From Aurantiacibacter arachoides (GTDB taxonomy: Bacteria > Pseudomonadota > Alphaproteobacteria > Sphingomonadales > Sphingomonadaceae): DNA of 64,000 bases. Shown here piece by piece: positions 8,005 to 15,939 of the stretch. Numbering within the stretch: the first letter of the stretch is position 1; each line of letters starts with the position of its first letter. The stretch covers positions 2,641,501-2,705,500 of the forward strand of contig NZ_WTYH01000001.1 in NCBI RefSeq assembly GCF_009827335.1, given 5' to 3'. The notes beneath the pieces are model-generated. The model was not told the origin of the DNA, did not search any database, and saw only the letters and a list, made by a program, of their open reading frames with translations. Made by a program: the position numbers and the translations under genes.

Positions 8005-8766
8005 CTAGGAACGCGCCTCCCGCGGTGCCACCCCCCAACCATCCTCGGCCAATTCCTCCAAAACCGGCCCTTCCATGATAGGGGCGGCGGCTGCCGCGCG
8101 CGCCACGTCGGCGTGGGCGCGGCTTTTCACCGTCCAGGTCAGCAGCGGCAGGCCACTGCGGCTGGCGAAGCGGCTGGGCAGGTCGCGGATGTCGTAGGCG
8201 AGGAAGGTGGCCCGCGCCGCCCGCAGCGCCAGCCACCGGCGCAGCGCGCCGCTCAGCGTGCGGCCGTTTTCCTCGGTCACCACCAGACCGCGCGGCAGGT
8301 CCGCCAGGCGCGAAGCGAACCAGGCGGGAACGCGCGGGTCAAAGCTCATCACCGCGACGGGCCCGGTATAGCCCTCCAGATCGCGGCGCACCGCGCGGCA
8401 GAGCATATGCACGCTGTCACGCCGGTCGGTCTTCAGTTCGATCAGCAGCGGCACGCGGCCCGACACCTGCGTCAGCAAATCGCGCAGCGTAGGGATGGAT
8501 TGATCCGTGTCGCCCAGCCTGAAGGCCGTCAGCTCGCCCACGGTCAGCCCCGCCAGCACGCCCGCGCTGCCGGTCAGCCGGTCGAGCACGGCATCGTGGA
8601 ACACGATCGCGCGACCGTCACGGCTGACGCGGATGTCGCATTCGATGCCGAGGCCCCGCTCCGCCGCCAGCGCGAAGGCGGCCAGCGAGTTTTCCGGAAC
8701 GCCTTCGCCGTGCAGCCCCCGGTGGGCGTAGACAACCTGCGTCAGCCAGTCCGGCGTATCAGCCAT
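8005..8766 (-). CDS. Glycerophosphodiester phosphodiesterase family protein
   Basis: A 253-residue GDPD-type TIM barrel that would hydrolyse glycerophosphodiesters to glycerol-3-phosphate and an alcohol. The catalytic signature is intact: AHRGLHGEGVPENSLAAF (HR and ENS), IECDIRVSRDGRAIVFHD (ExD and H). Length agrees with bacterial cytosolic GDPDs and there is no signal peptide. It overlaps the RidA stop by 8 nt, so the two are translated from one message. Confidence 0.92.
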   Translation of the reverse strand: MADTPDWLTQVVYAHRGLHGEGVPENSLAAFALAAERGLGIECDIRVSRDGRAIVFHDAVLDRLTGSAGVLAGLTVGELTAFRLGDTDQSIPTLRDLLTQVSGRVPLLIELKTDRRDSVHMLCRAVRRDLEGYTGPVAVMSFDPRVPAWFASRLADLPRGLVVTEENGRTLSGALRRWLALRAARATFLAYDIRDLPSRFASRSGLPLLTWTVKSRAHADVARAAAAAPIMEGPVLEELAEDGWGVAPREARS

Positions 8767-9226
8767 CGCTGTCCGTCAGCGCGACAATGGCGTCGACCTC
8801 AACCGCCGCCCCCAGCGGCAGGCTGGGAACGCCGACGGCGGCGCGGGCGTGGCGGCCGGCATCGCCGAAGACCTCGGCCATCAGGTCCGACGCGCCGTTG
8901 GCCACCTTGTGCTGTTCGATGAAATGGGGTGTGCAGGCCACGAAACCGCCCAGCTTGACGATCTGCTGCACCCGGTCGAGCGAACCCAGTTCGGCGCGCA
9001 ACTGGGCAAGGATCATCAGCCCGCAGGCGCGTGCGGCAGCAAGGGCGCGGTCCATGTCCACGCTGTCGCCCACGGTGCCCGTTACCAGCTCCCCGTCGAT
9101 GAACGGCAGCTGCCCGGACACGAAGGCCGTGTTGCCATGCACGCGCACCGGCACGTAGCTTGCCAGGGCGGCGGAAACCGGCGGCAGTTCGATGCCGAGT
9201 TCGGCAAGTTTCGCGTCGTATCCCAC
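8759..9226 (-). CDS. RidA family protein
   Basis: A 155-residue RidA/YjgF-like protein; the family deaminates reactive enamine/imine intermediates released by PLP enzymes. VSGQLPFIDGELVTGTVG lies in the first half, and the C-terminal part has HARAAVGVPSLPLGAAVEVD, whose Arg matches the catalytic Arg of the family. It belongs to the longer RidA subgroup (about 150 residues, not 130). The GTG start at 9226 is chosen because a GAGGAG Shine-Dalgarno precedes it; the longer frame to 9274 lies inside the upstream gene. It begins 1 nt after the HAD stop codon. Confidence 0.9.
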   Translation of the reverse strand: MGYDAKLAELGIELPPVSAALASYVPVRVHGNTAFVSGQLPFIDGELVTGTVGDSVDMDRALAAARACGLMILAQLRAELGSLDRVQQIVKLGGFVACTPHFIEQHKVANGASDLMAEVFGDAGRHARAAVGVPSLPLGAAVEVDAIVALTDSDG

Positions 9227-9227
9227 G

Positions 9228-9854
9228 TCAGTTCTCCTCGTTAAGGGCGGCGAGTACCCACGGCAGCGCCTCATCCCAGGTGTCTATCCGCGCATGGGCA
9301 TGCCCCGCCGCCAGCGCGCAGTCGATATGCGGGGCGAGCAGCGGCTCGCCACACAGGTGCAGGCGGCGGACCGCCGGCGTCTCGATCGCGGCCGACCGAT
9401 GGTGGCTGGCAATATCGTCGATGAACACCGCGCGGGTGGCGCCATGGTCGGCAACGATCCGCTGCAAGGCCGCGCCCTTGGGTCCCTGGTTGGTGAACAC
9501 CGGGACATCCACGCCCAGCTTGCGCAGTTGCGCGGTGCGCGCCGCGTGGCATGCGTCGGGCAGGTTGGTCAGCACCACCACGTCGGCATGGCGGCCGATC
9601 TCGGCCAGCGCCTCCAGGGCGCCGGCAATCGGCAGCTGGCTGTCCATCTCGGTATCGAAGAACGAGCCCAAGAGCCGCCAGATCTCCTCCTTGTCCAGCA
9701 CCTCGCCCCCGTCGCGGCGGCGCAGGGCGGTGGCAAAATCGTTGCCCTCCATGGCAAAATCGATGGCGTGTTGCGCCCCCAGCCAATCGCGGAAATGGCA
9801 GACCATGTGCAACAAGACCTCGTCGCAGTCGGTTACCAGCAGCGGCCGGCTCAT
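9228..9854 (-). CDS. HAD family hydrolase
   Basis: A 208-residue haloacid dehalogenase-superfamily phosphatase. Motif I is TDCDEVL (nucleophile Asp then Asp+2), motif II is VVLTNLPD, motif III Lys is in NQGPKGAALQ, and motif IV is FIDDIASH. The segment between motifs I and II is a helical cap. Substrate is unknown; phosphoglycolate-phosphatase-like enzymes share this layout. It overlaps DUF3572 by ATGA on the 5' side and RidA follows after 1 nt, so it is an internal operon gene. Confidence 0.88.
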   Translation of the reverse strand: MSRPLLVTDCDEVLLHMVCHFRDWLGAQHAIDFAMEGNDFATALRRRDGGEVLDKEEIWRLLGSFFDTEMDSQLPIAGALEALAEIGRHADVVVLTNLPDACHAARTAQLRKLGVDVPVFTNQGPKGAALQRIVADHGATRAVFIDDIASHHRSAAIETPAVRRLHLCGEPLLAPHIDCALAAGHAHARIDTWDEALPWVLAALNEEN

Positions 9855-10141
9855 GCTCCAAGCTCCTGCCCGGCGCGCACCAGCACCTCGGGCGCCACGC
9901 CCAGCGCCCCGGCCGCGCCGACGAGATCGGGCTCATGGCTCTGCAGGAATTCGAACACCGCACGGTGAGTAGAACGCTCGCCGATCGAATCGCGCAGGCC
10001 ATCGGGCGACAGCCCGGTAAGGTCGAGAAAGCGCGAAGCCCGCCGCTCATCCTCCAGCACCCAGCCGAGCGCGGCCAGCGCCAGCGCGGCCGGATCATTA
10101 AGCGGTTCTTTACCTTGGCAGCGAATTGTTCGATATCCCAA
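9851..10141 (-). CDS. DUF3572 domain protein, start uncertain
   Basis: A small protein matching DUF3572: LALAALGWVLEDERRASRFL, then LTGLSPDGLRDSIGE and a final helix APEVLVRAGQELGA. Function of the family is unknown. The start is a problem: there is no ATG or GTG at a sensible place. A TTG at 10141 gives about 96 residues; an ATT at 10126 is another option. Frames reaching 10864 run under divK and are not believed. It shares the short region upstream with the divergent divK gene and is first in the five-gene operon. Confidence 0.7.
   Translation of the reverse strand: MGYRTIRCQGKEPLNDPAALALAALGWVLEDERRASRFLDLTGLSPDGLRDSIGERSTHRAVFEFLQSHEPDLVGAAGALGVAPEVLVRAGQELGA
10098..10112 (+). promoter_or_regulatory. 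Candidate CtrA-like site upstream of divK
   Basis: TTAA-GCGGTTC-TTTA, one mismatch from TTAA-N7-TTAA, centred about 88 nt before the divK start and overlapping the 5' end of the divergent DUF3572 gene. divK is a CtrA target in Caulobacter; here it is inference from the motif. Confidence 0.35.
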
Positions 10142-10192
10142 TGGCAACAAGACGATGGTCTTCCAGGGGGGAAGGAAGCGTTCGGGGGCTGA

Positions 10193-10579
10193 ATGACGAA
10201 GAGAATCCTCGTTGTCGAGGACAACGACCTGAACCGAAAGCTTTTCTGCGACGTATTGCGGGCGAGCGGCTTTGCGGTGGAGCCTGTGGCGGACGGCAAC
10301 CTCGCAATCGCGGCGGCGCGGGCGTTCTTCCCCAACCTGGTGGTGATGGACATCCAGCTGGCCGACGTCTCCGGCCTCGATCTCATCGCCATCCTCAAGC
10401 GCGATGCCGATCTCTCCAGCGTGCCGGTGCTGGCGGTGACCGCCTATGCCGGCAAGGGCGACGAGCAACGTATCCGCGAATCGGGCGCGGAGGGCTATCT
10501 GTCCAAGCCGGTCAGCATCGGCCCGTTCATGGCCGCCGTGCGCGGACTGATGGATACCGGCGTGGAGAGCGCCGCCTGA
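10193..10579 (+). CDS. divK: DivK-type single-domain response regulator
   Basis: A 128-residue receiver domain without output domain. The acidic pocket is E9/D10 (LVVEDND), phospho-acceptor D53 (VVMDIQL), the Thr in AVTAYAGKG and the Lys in YLSKPVS, all present. The DxxLNRKLF start and overall length fit DivK, which in Caulobacter controls the cell-cycle kinases DivJ/PleC/DivL and so CtrA activity. It is followed after 118 nt by the acyl carrier protein of the sphingolipid cluster. A CtrA-like site lies upstream. Confidence 0.85.
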   Translation: MTKRILVVEDNDLNRKLFCDVLRASGFAVEPVADGNLAIAAARAFFPNLVVMDIQLADVSGLDLIAILKRDADLSSVPVLAVTAYAGKGDEQRIRESGAEGYLSKPVSIGPFMAAVRGLMDTGVESAA

Positions 10580-10697
10580 CCGGTTACGGCCCAAGGCCGA
10601 GTTCGTACGCTTGACAAGCGCCCATGCGGGGGCTTTGCGCAGGTGGCCGTGCTCGCCTACGAAGCCCGCATTCACATTTCTTGGGAACTGCCGCCAC

Positions 10698-10943
10698 ATG
10701 GACCGCACCGAAGTCGACACCCGCACCCGCTCGATCATCGAGTCGTTCAACACCAAGGGCGTGGCAATCACCGATGCCACCACCTTTGCCGGCGACCTGG
10801 AATTCGACAGCCTGACCGTGATGGATTTCGTCGCCGCGATCGAGGATGAGTTCGACATCATCATCTCGATGAACCAGCAGGCCGAGATCGAGACCTACGG
10901 CAACCTCGTCGATGCAGTCACCGCGATGGCGGACAGCAAGTGA
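10698..10943 (+). CDS. Acyl carrier protein of the sphingolipid cluster
   Basis: An 81-residue acyl carrier protein. The phosphopantetheine attachment serine is S38 in LEFDSLTVMDF. It is acidic and four-helical like other ACPs. Its stop overlaps the start of serine palmitoyltransferase (GTGA), so the two are coupled. In Caulobacter a dedicated ACP next to spt supplies the acyl chain for ketosphinganine synthesis; the same job is inferred here. A longer in-frame start at 10611 is not needed. Confidence 0.9.
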   Translation: MDRTEVDTRTRSIIESFNTKGVAITDATTFAGDLEFDSLTVMDFVAAIEDEFDIIISMNQQAEIETYGNLVDAVTAMADSK

Positions 10944-12208
10944 GCGAAGGCGTGATGCAGCCCGACCGGCCGCAGGTCGAGGGCGATGCAGTTCCTGGTG
11001 GCGAGACGGACCTGTTCAGCAAGTTCGATGCCGTCATCGCGATGCGCGAAGGCCTGTTGGCAAGCGGGGTAGAAGACCCCTTCAGCCTGGTCATGGAAAA
11101 GGTGCTCAGCCCCACGCGCGCGATCTGCAACGGGCGCGAGACGATCCTGCTCGGCACCTACAACTACATGGGCATGACCTTTGACCCCGAAGTGATCGCG
11201 GCGGGTCAGCGGGCGTTGGCCGATTACGGTGCCGGTACCACCGGCAGCCGGGTGCTGAACGGCACCTACCAGGGGCACAAGGAAGTCGAGGAGGCCTTGC
11301 GCGAATTCTACGCGATGGATCACGCGATGGTCTTTTCCACCGGCTACCAGGCCAATCTGGGGATTATTTCCACCATCGCCGGCAAGGGCGACTACATCAT
11401 CCTCGACATCGACAGCCACGCCAGCATCTGGGACGGCTGCGCGCTGGGCAATGCCGAGGTGGTGCCGTTCAAGCACAACGATATCGAGGCGATGGAAAAG
11501 CGCCTGAAGCGCATACCGGAAGGCGCCGGCAAGCTGGTGATCCTGGAAGGCGTCTACTCGATGCTGGGCGACATTGCCCCGCTCGCCGAGATGGTCAAGG
11601 TGGCCAAGGCCCACGGCGCCATGGTGCTGGTGGACGAGGCGCATTCGATGGGCTTCATCGGCGAACATGGTCGCGGCGTTGCCGAGGCGGCGGGCGTGAT
11701 CGACCAATGCGACTTCATCATCGGCACGTTTTCCAAGAGCGTGGGAACGGTTGGCGGTTTTTGCGTATCGAACCATCCCAAGTTCGAGATCATGCGGCTG
11801 GTCTGCCGCCCCTACGTCTTCACCGCCAGCCTGCCGCCCAGCGTGGTCGCCACCGCCGCCACCAGCATCCGCAAGCTGATGCACGGCGGGGAGAAGCGGG
11901 CGCACCTGTGGGAAAATTCCAAGCGCTTGCACCTGGGGCTGAGCAAGCTGGGCTTCCGGCTGGGCACCGACGCGCCGCAAAGCGCCATCGTTGCCGTCAT
12001 CATGCCCGATCTTGAACGCGGCGCGGCCATGTGGGAGGCGCTGCTCAAGGAAGGGCTTTACGTCAATCTGGCGCGACCCCCGGCGACCCCTGCCAACATG
12101 ACGCTGCTGCGCTGTTCGCTGTGCGCCGAACATTCGGCCGAGGAGGTCGAGACGATCCTGGGCATGTTCGAACGGGCCGGGCGCGCGGTGGGGATCATCG
12201 AGGGCTGA
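10940..12208 (+). CDS. spt: Serine palmitoyltransferase
   Basis: A 422-residue alpha-oxoamine synthase condensing serine with an acyl donor to 3-ketosphinganine, the committed step of sphingolipid synthesis. The PLP lysine is K266 in GTFSKSVGTVGGF; VDEAHSMGF (D232, H235) stacks on the cofactor, and ARPPATPA near the C-terminus carries the Arg typical of the soluble bacterial enzyme. From memory the sequence is very close to the Sphingomonas paucimobilis enzyme over this core. It starts at a GTG overlapping the ACP stop. No ketosphinganine reductase or ceramide synthase gene is nearby. Confidence 0.95.
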   Translation: MSEGVMQPDRPQVEGDAVPGGETDLFSKFDAVIAMREGLLASGVEDPFSLVMEKVLSPTRAICNGRETILLGTYNYMGMTFDPEVIAAGQRALADYGAGTTGSRVLNGTYQGHKEVEEALREFYAMDHAMVFSTGYQANLGIISTIAGKGDYIILDIDSHASIWDGCALGNAEVVPFKHNDIEAMEKRLKRIPEGAGKLVILEGVYSMLGDIAPLAEMVKVAKAHGAMVLVDEAHSMGFIGEHGRGVAEAAGVIDQCDFIIGTFSKSVGTVGGFCVSNHPKFEIMRLVCRPYVFTASLPPSVVATAATSIRKLMHGGEKRAHLWENSKRLHLGLSKLGFRLGTDAPQSAIVAVIMPDLERGAAMWEALLKEGLYVNLARPPATPANMTLLRCSLCAEHSAEEVETILGMFERAGRAVGIIEG

Positions 12209-12212
12209 CCCC

Positions 12213-13844
12213 TTGAAGGCCGCCTTCGCCTGGTTGGGAAGGACCGGCCTCACCTATCTGCTGCTGTTCGCGGGGCTCGCGTTCTTCGTGTTCGTCTGGC
12301 CGTCCGTCAGGGACGGTTTCACCGCGGAGACCCTGCGGCAGGACACCATGAGCCTGGAGGCGGTGCGCGGCGAACTTGCCAGCGACTATGCGAGCGCGCG
12401 AAGCGCGCTGGGCCGGAGCGCCGAAACCTATCGAGAAGAGAGCGGCGAAGCCCTCTCTGCCCGGCTGACGACGGCCCGGGCCGAGCGCGCCGCGGCGGTG
12501 GCCGAGCTCGAACAGGGAGGCGGATGGCTCGATGCGGTCCGCCCCTCGCGCATCCTCGCCACCAAGCGGCTGGAGCTTCGCATCGGTGCCCTCGATGCCG
12601 AGATTGCCCTGCTGACCGAGGCCACCAGCCTTGCCGACGCGCGCGCGCGCCAGGCACGCCATGCCCGGATGCCCACCGAACGCTCGATCGCCGAGGCGGC
12701 GCGCTATTGCACGCTGTGGACCGCCCGGCTCGCCAGTTTCGAGGCGCGCACCCCGCTCGCGCGGGAGATCGAGGCCTACCTGCGCGGGGAACGGCAGCGG
12801 CTGGAGGCTGCCAAGGCGCGCGAGTGCGATAAGCAGCGGGATTGGGAACTTCAGCGGCGCACCGCGCTGGAAGCCACCCGGGCACTGGCCACCGCGCAGG
12901 ACAGCTTTGACACGGCGCGATCGCAAGCCATCGGCGCCCTGCCCGATCCGGCGAACGAAATCGACGGGCGCACCCTGCGCGACATCGCGTGGATGGCCCT
13001 GCTTGCGCTGCTGGCCATCCTGCTGACGCCGCTGGCGATCCGCACGCTGTTCTATTACGGCCTCGCCCCGCTGGTGGAACGCGGGCCGCCGATCCGGCTG
13101 GCGACACCCAGCGGGATGCGCGCCGTTCCCTCCGCCCCTGCCCCGTCGAGGCCCACGCTCGCCGTGACGCTGGCGGATGGCCAGGAATTGCTCGTGCGCC
13201 AGTCCTACCTGCAATCGAGCCCGTCCGGGGCCGAGATGCGCACGCAGTGGCTGCTGAGCTGGCGCAACGTGCTGACCAGCCTGGCGAGCGGCATGGCCTT
13301 TCTCACCAGGGCATCCGGGCCGGACAAGACATTCGGCATTTCCGCGCGCGACGATCCCTTCGCCGAGATCGCCCGGATCGACATGCCTGCCGCCAGTGCG
13401 ATGGTCATGCAGCCGCGCGCGCTCGCCGCTATCGTCCAGCCGGTGGATCGCCCGCTGCAGATCCGCAGCCGCTGGCGCCTGTTCAGCCTGCACGCCTGGC
13501 TGACCTTCCAGTTCCGCTACCTCGTCTTCTACGGACCCGGCACCCTGATCGTGAAGGGGGGGCGCGGCGTGCGGGTAGAGCGGGCCGAGGACGGCCGCCG
13601 GTTCGGGCAGGACCAGCTGATCGGCTTTTCTGCGGACACTGCCTATTCGGTTGCCCGCAACGAGACCTTTGCTCCCTACCTGATGGGCCGGGAGCCGCTG
13701 TTCCGCGACCGCGTCGCGACGGATGCGGGAGACACCGAGGGCATCCTGGTTATCGAGGAAGCGCCCCTGGCCGGCCGTCGCAAGGGCCTGCGCGGCGGGC
13801 TGGAGGGGGCTTTTGACGCCGCGCTGAAGGCTTTTGGCATCTAG
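12213..13844 (+). CDS. Membrane protein with coiled coil, encoded after spt
   Basis: A 543-residue protein beginning with TTG 4 nt after the spt stop, so almost certainly co-translated with it. One membrane helix lies at about residues 12-30 (LTYLLLFAGLAFFVFVWP), a long Ala/Glu/Arg-rich coiled-coil segment at 40-235, and a second helix at about 250-275 (LLALLAILLTPLAIRTLFYY). The cytosolic C-terminal 270 residues are beta-rich; GPGTLIVKGGRGVRV recalls AIM24-like folds, but this is only resemblance. Function unknown. The position suggests a part in sphingolipid synthesis, transport or membrane organisation. Confidence 0.75.
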   Translation: MKAAFAWLGRTGLTYLLLFAGLAFFVFVWPSVRDGFTAETLRQDTMSLEAVRGELASDYASARSALGRSAETYREESGEALSARLTTARAERAAAVAELEQGGGWLDAVRPSRILATKRLELRIGALDAEIALLTEATSLADARARQARHARMPTERSIAEAARYCTLWTARLASFEARTPLAREIEAYLRGERQRLEAAKARECDKQRDWELQRRTALEATRALATAQDSFDTARSQAIGALPDPANEIDGRTLRDIAWMALLALLAILLTPLAIRTLFYYGLAPLVERGPPIRLATPSGMRAVPSAPAPSRPTLAVTLADGQELLVRQSYLQSSPSGAEMRTQWLLSWRNVLTSLASGMAFLTRASGPDKTFGISARDDPFAEIARIDMPAASAMVMQPRALAAIVQPVDRPLQIRSRWRLFSLHAWLTFQFRYLVFYGPGTLIVKGGRGVRVERAEDGRRFGQDQLIGFSADTAYSVARNETFAPYLMGREPLFRDRVATDAGDTEGILVIEEAPLAGRRKGLRGGLEGAFDAALKAFGI

Positions 13845-13964
13845 ATACGAGGGAACGGTCTGGTGACCAAATGAATGAATTGTCACGATAATGGAGACTG
13901 AGCCGCTTGCCGTGTCCGAATTCTGCCCCTAGCCTGCCGAAAGGGGAGTTTGGGGGATCTAATC

Positions 13965-15407
13965 GTGAATTGGCATCTGCGTCCACTTTGCGTAACTGCA
14001 GCAGCATCCTTGCTTGCCGCGTGCGGGGGCGGCGATAGCGCCCCTTCACCCACCCCCACGCCAACGCCGCCGCCGGCGGCCACCGCGCCCCGTTTCACAT
14101 CGGCCACCTCCGCCAGCGTGGTCGAGAACCGGGCAGACAATTTCTACACCGTCAGTGCCAGCGATCCGCAGGGTGACGCGATCTCGCTGGCGATCTCCGG
14201 CGGCGTGGACGCGGACAAGTTCGTGCTCGGCACCGATGGCGGCCTGCGCTTCAACACGCCGCCGAACTTCGACCTGCCGATCGATGCCAACGGCGATAAC
14301 ATCTACGAGGTGACGTTGCGCGGCAGCGCGGGCGGAGAGACCGCCTTCCTCAACTTTGTCGTCACCGTCACCAACGATCGCGAAGGGATCGCGGTGCGCC
14401 GCGTGATCAGCGGGCTGGGCGAAACGGTGGCGATGGATGCCATGCGCAGCGATCTGCTGGTGGCCGATCGCAGCGGCCGCGTGCTTGTCGTCAATCCGGC
14501 CACCGGTGCGATCGCTGAAGACCCGTTTATTCGCGACAATCGACGGCCCGGCGAAATCCTGGCCTTGGCCTTCGGCTTTCCGGGCATGCCCTATCAGGAG
14601 GGCATATATATCGTCACGCACAGCCCGACCGACGGCCTGTGGCTGCAGGGGTTCGATCCTACGCAGGGACGATCGCTGCAGATTCGGCTCGGCGATCCGT
14701 GGGCCGAACGGGTCACAGTCTCGCTGGTGGCGCAGCGCGAACTCTACATCGCCATCGGCGACAGGTCGGGCAGCAACGCGCAGAACTCCGCGTCGCCTTA
14801 CGGCAAGCTCTACCGAGTCTCTGAATACTGTCACTACTGCTACGCGGCCGGTCCCCGGCCGGCGCGGCTGGTCGGCGAGCCACGATTGTGGGGCGACGGG
14901 ATCCAGATGCCCGGCGGCTTCAGCAGAGAAGCCGACTATTTGCATCTTACCGACCGCGGATCGACCGCCTTTCACGAACTGACGCGCTTTCGCCGCGACT
15001 GGCAGCCGCTCGACTTCGGTTGGCCGTTTTACGAGGGATCGAGCGCGCTTAGCGCAAATCCGCCCGCCATCGTCAACGGGCCCAGCATCGTCTATCGCTT
15101 GGGCAATGGTCGGGCCGAAGGCACGGGGATCACCGCCGGTCTGATTAACGACGGCAATTTCTTCAAGCAGCTCGGCCAGAGCTACGTGTTCGGCGATACG
15201 CGAGGCGCGGTATTCGCGGTCGATCGCAACAGGCTCTCGGACGGGAGGCTGCATGGCGCCAGCGTGATCGAGAACCGCACGAAAGACTTTGCGCCAGACG
15301 TGGGAACGCTCGATACTGTCTTGGCTTTTGCGCAGGGTGGAGGCAGCGACCACTTCTTCATTCTCGATGGCGATGGCGAAATCTTTCGCGTCGAGGGCCA
15401 GTCCTAG
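13965..15407 (+). CDS. Lipoprotein with cadherin-like and beta-propeller domains
   Basis: A 480-residue lipoprotein: signal peptide with lipobox LLAACGGG, a Thr/Pro-rich linker, a cadherin-like module at about 35-130 (VVENRADNFYTVSASDPQGD), then a domain resembling glucose/sorbosone-dehydrogenase propellers (ALAFGFPGMPYQEGIYIVTH, LYIAIGDRSGSNAQN, LDFGWPFYEGSS). Catalytic residues for PQQ cannot be confirmed. An odd CHYC pair lies near residue 285. The GTG at 13965 is preferred because GGGGGA lies 7 nt upstream; the TTG at 13950 lacks room for an RBS. It follows the spt cluster after 120 nt, with no terminator seen between. Confidence 0.75.
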   Translation: MNWHLRPLCVTAAASLLAACGGGDSAPSPTPTPTPPPAATAPRFTSATSASVVENRADNFYTVSASDPQGDAISLAISGGVDADKFVLGTDGGLRFNTPPNFDLPIDANGDNIYEVTLRGSAGGETAFLNFVVTVTNDREGIAVRRVISGLGETVAMDAMRSDLLVADRSGRVLVVNPATGAIAEDPFIRDNRRPGEILALAFGFPGMPYQEGIYIVTHSPTDGLWLQGFDPTQGRSLQIRLGDPWAERVTVSLVAQRELYIAIGDRSGSNAQNSASPYGKLYRVSEYCHYCYAAGPRPARLVGEPRLWGDGIQMPGGFSREADYLHLTDRGSTAFHELTRFRRDWQPLDFGWPFYEGSSALSANPPAIVNGPSIVYRLGNGRAEGTGITAGLINDGNFFKQLGQSYVFGDTRGAVFAVDRNRLSDGRLHGASVIENRTKDFAPDVGTLDTVLAFAQGGGSDHFFILDGDGEIFRVEGQS

Positions 15408-15451
15408 ACGCTGAACTGCCTTGGCTAGGTGCGGGTGGCGCACACCGAGGC

Positions 15452-15476
15452 GGAACGGTCGGCCGTGCCATGCGTC
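15452..15476 (+). promoter_or_regulatory. Candidate EcfG-type general stress promoter for osmC
   Basis: GGAAC at 15452-15456, 16 nt spacer, then CGTC at 15473-15476. The alphaproteobacterial EcfG consensus is GGAAC-N16/17-CGTT, so only the last base differs. Transcription would start near 15483. OsmC genes are frequent members of this regulon, which supports the guess. Confidence 0.4.
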
Positions 15477-15498
15477 ACCTTGGTGACCCCCACCAAGG
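15474..15498 (+). promoter_or_regulatory. Overlapping inverted repeats covering the osmC ribosome binding site
   Basis: Two inverted repeats share bases: GTCACC-TT-GGTGAC at 15474-15487 and CCTTGGTG-ACCCC-CACCAAGG at 15478-15498. The second pairs part of the Shine-Dalgarno AAGGAG (15495-15500). They could form alternative RNA structures, or the first could be a DNA operator; both cannot form together. Confidence 0.4.
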
Positions 15499-15507
15499 AG
15501 AAAACGC

Positions 15508-15939
15508 ATGGCAATCGTAAAACAGGGCAGCGCGCGGTACGACGGGTTGGGCAAGGATGGCAAAGGCCACGTCTCGACCGGCTCCGGTGCATTGTCCGAC
15601 CAGCCCTATGGCTTTCAGACGCGGTTCGAGGACAAGCCCGGCACCAATCCTGAAGAACTGATCGCCGCCGCCCACGCAAGTTGCTTCACCATGGCGCTAT
15701 CGTTCAAGCTGGCCGAAACCGGACATACGGATGGGTCCTTGGCAACCGAGGCCAAGGTGAGCCTGGAGAAAGATGGCGCTGGCTTCAAGGTAACCAAATC
15801 GGCTCTTTCCACCACGGCCAGCGTACCAGGGATGGAGCAGGCCAAGTTCGAGGAACTGGCAGCCGATGCCAAGGCCAACTGCCCGATCTCGAAGCTGCTC
15901 GACTGTAAAATTACGCTGGAGACGACGTTCGAGGGGTGA
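15508..15939 (+). CDS. osmC: OsmC family peroxiredoxin
   Basis: A 143-residue thiol peroxidase of the OsmC/Ohr family that detoxifies organic hydroperoxides. Both redox cysteines are present: HASCFTMALSF (about residue 56) and KANCPISKLL (about 123). The N-terminal GSARYDGLGKDGKGHVSTGS pattern is characteristic of OsmC as opposed to Ohr. Start at ATG 15508 with AAGGAG 7 nt upstream. Its 3' end overlaps the convergent GTPase gene by 29 nt. The upstream region holds a stress-type promoter candidate and overlapping inverted repeats. Confidence 0.92.
   Translation: MAIVKQGSARYDGLGKDGKGHVSTGSGALSDQPYGFQTRFEDKPGTNPEELIAAAHASCFTMALSFKLAETGHTDGSLATEAKVSLEKDGAGFKVTKSALSTTASVPGMEQAKFEELAADAKANCPISKLLDCKITLETTFEG

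Noticed and set aside
10895..12253. Minus-strand frame of 452 codons opposite serine palmitoyltransferase
   Set aside because: Shadow frame; the plus strand has a complete, motif-rich enzyme.
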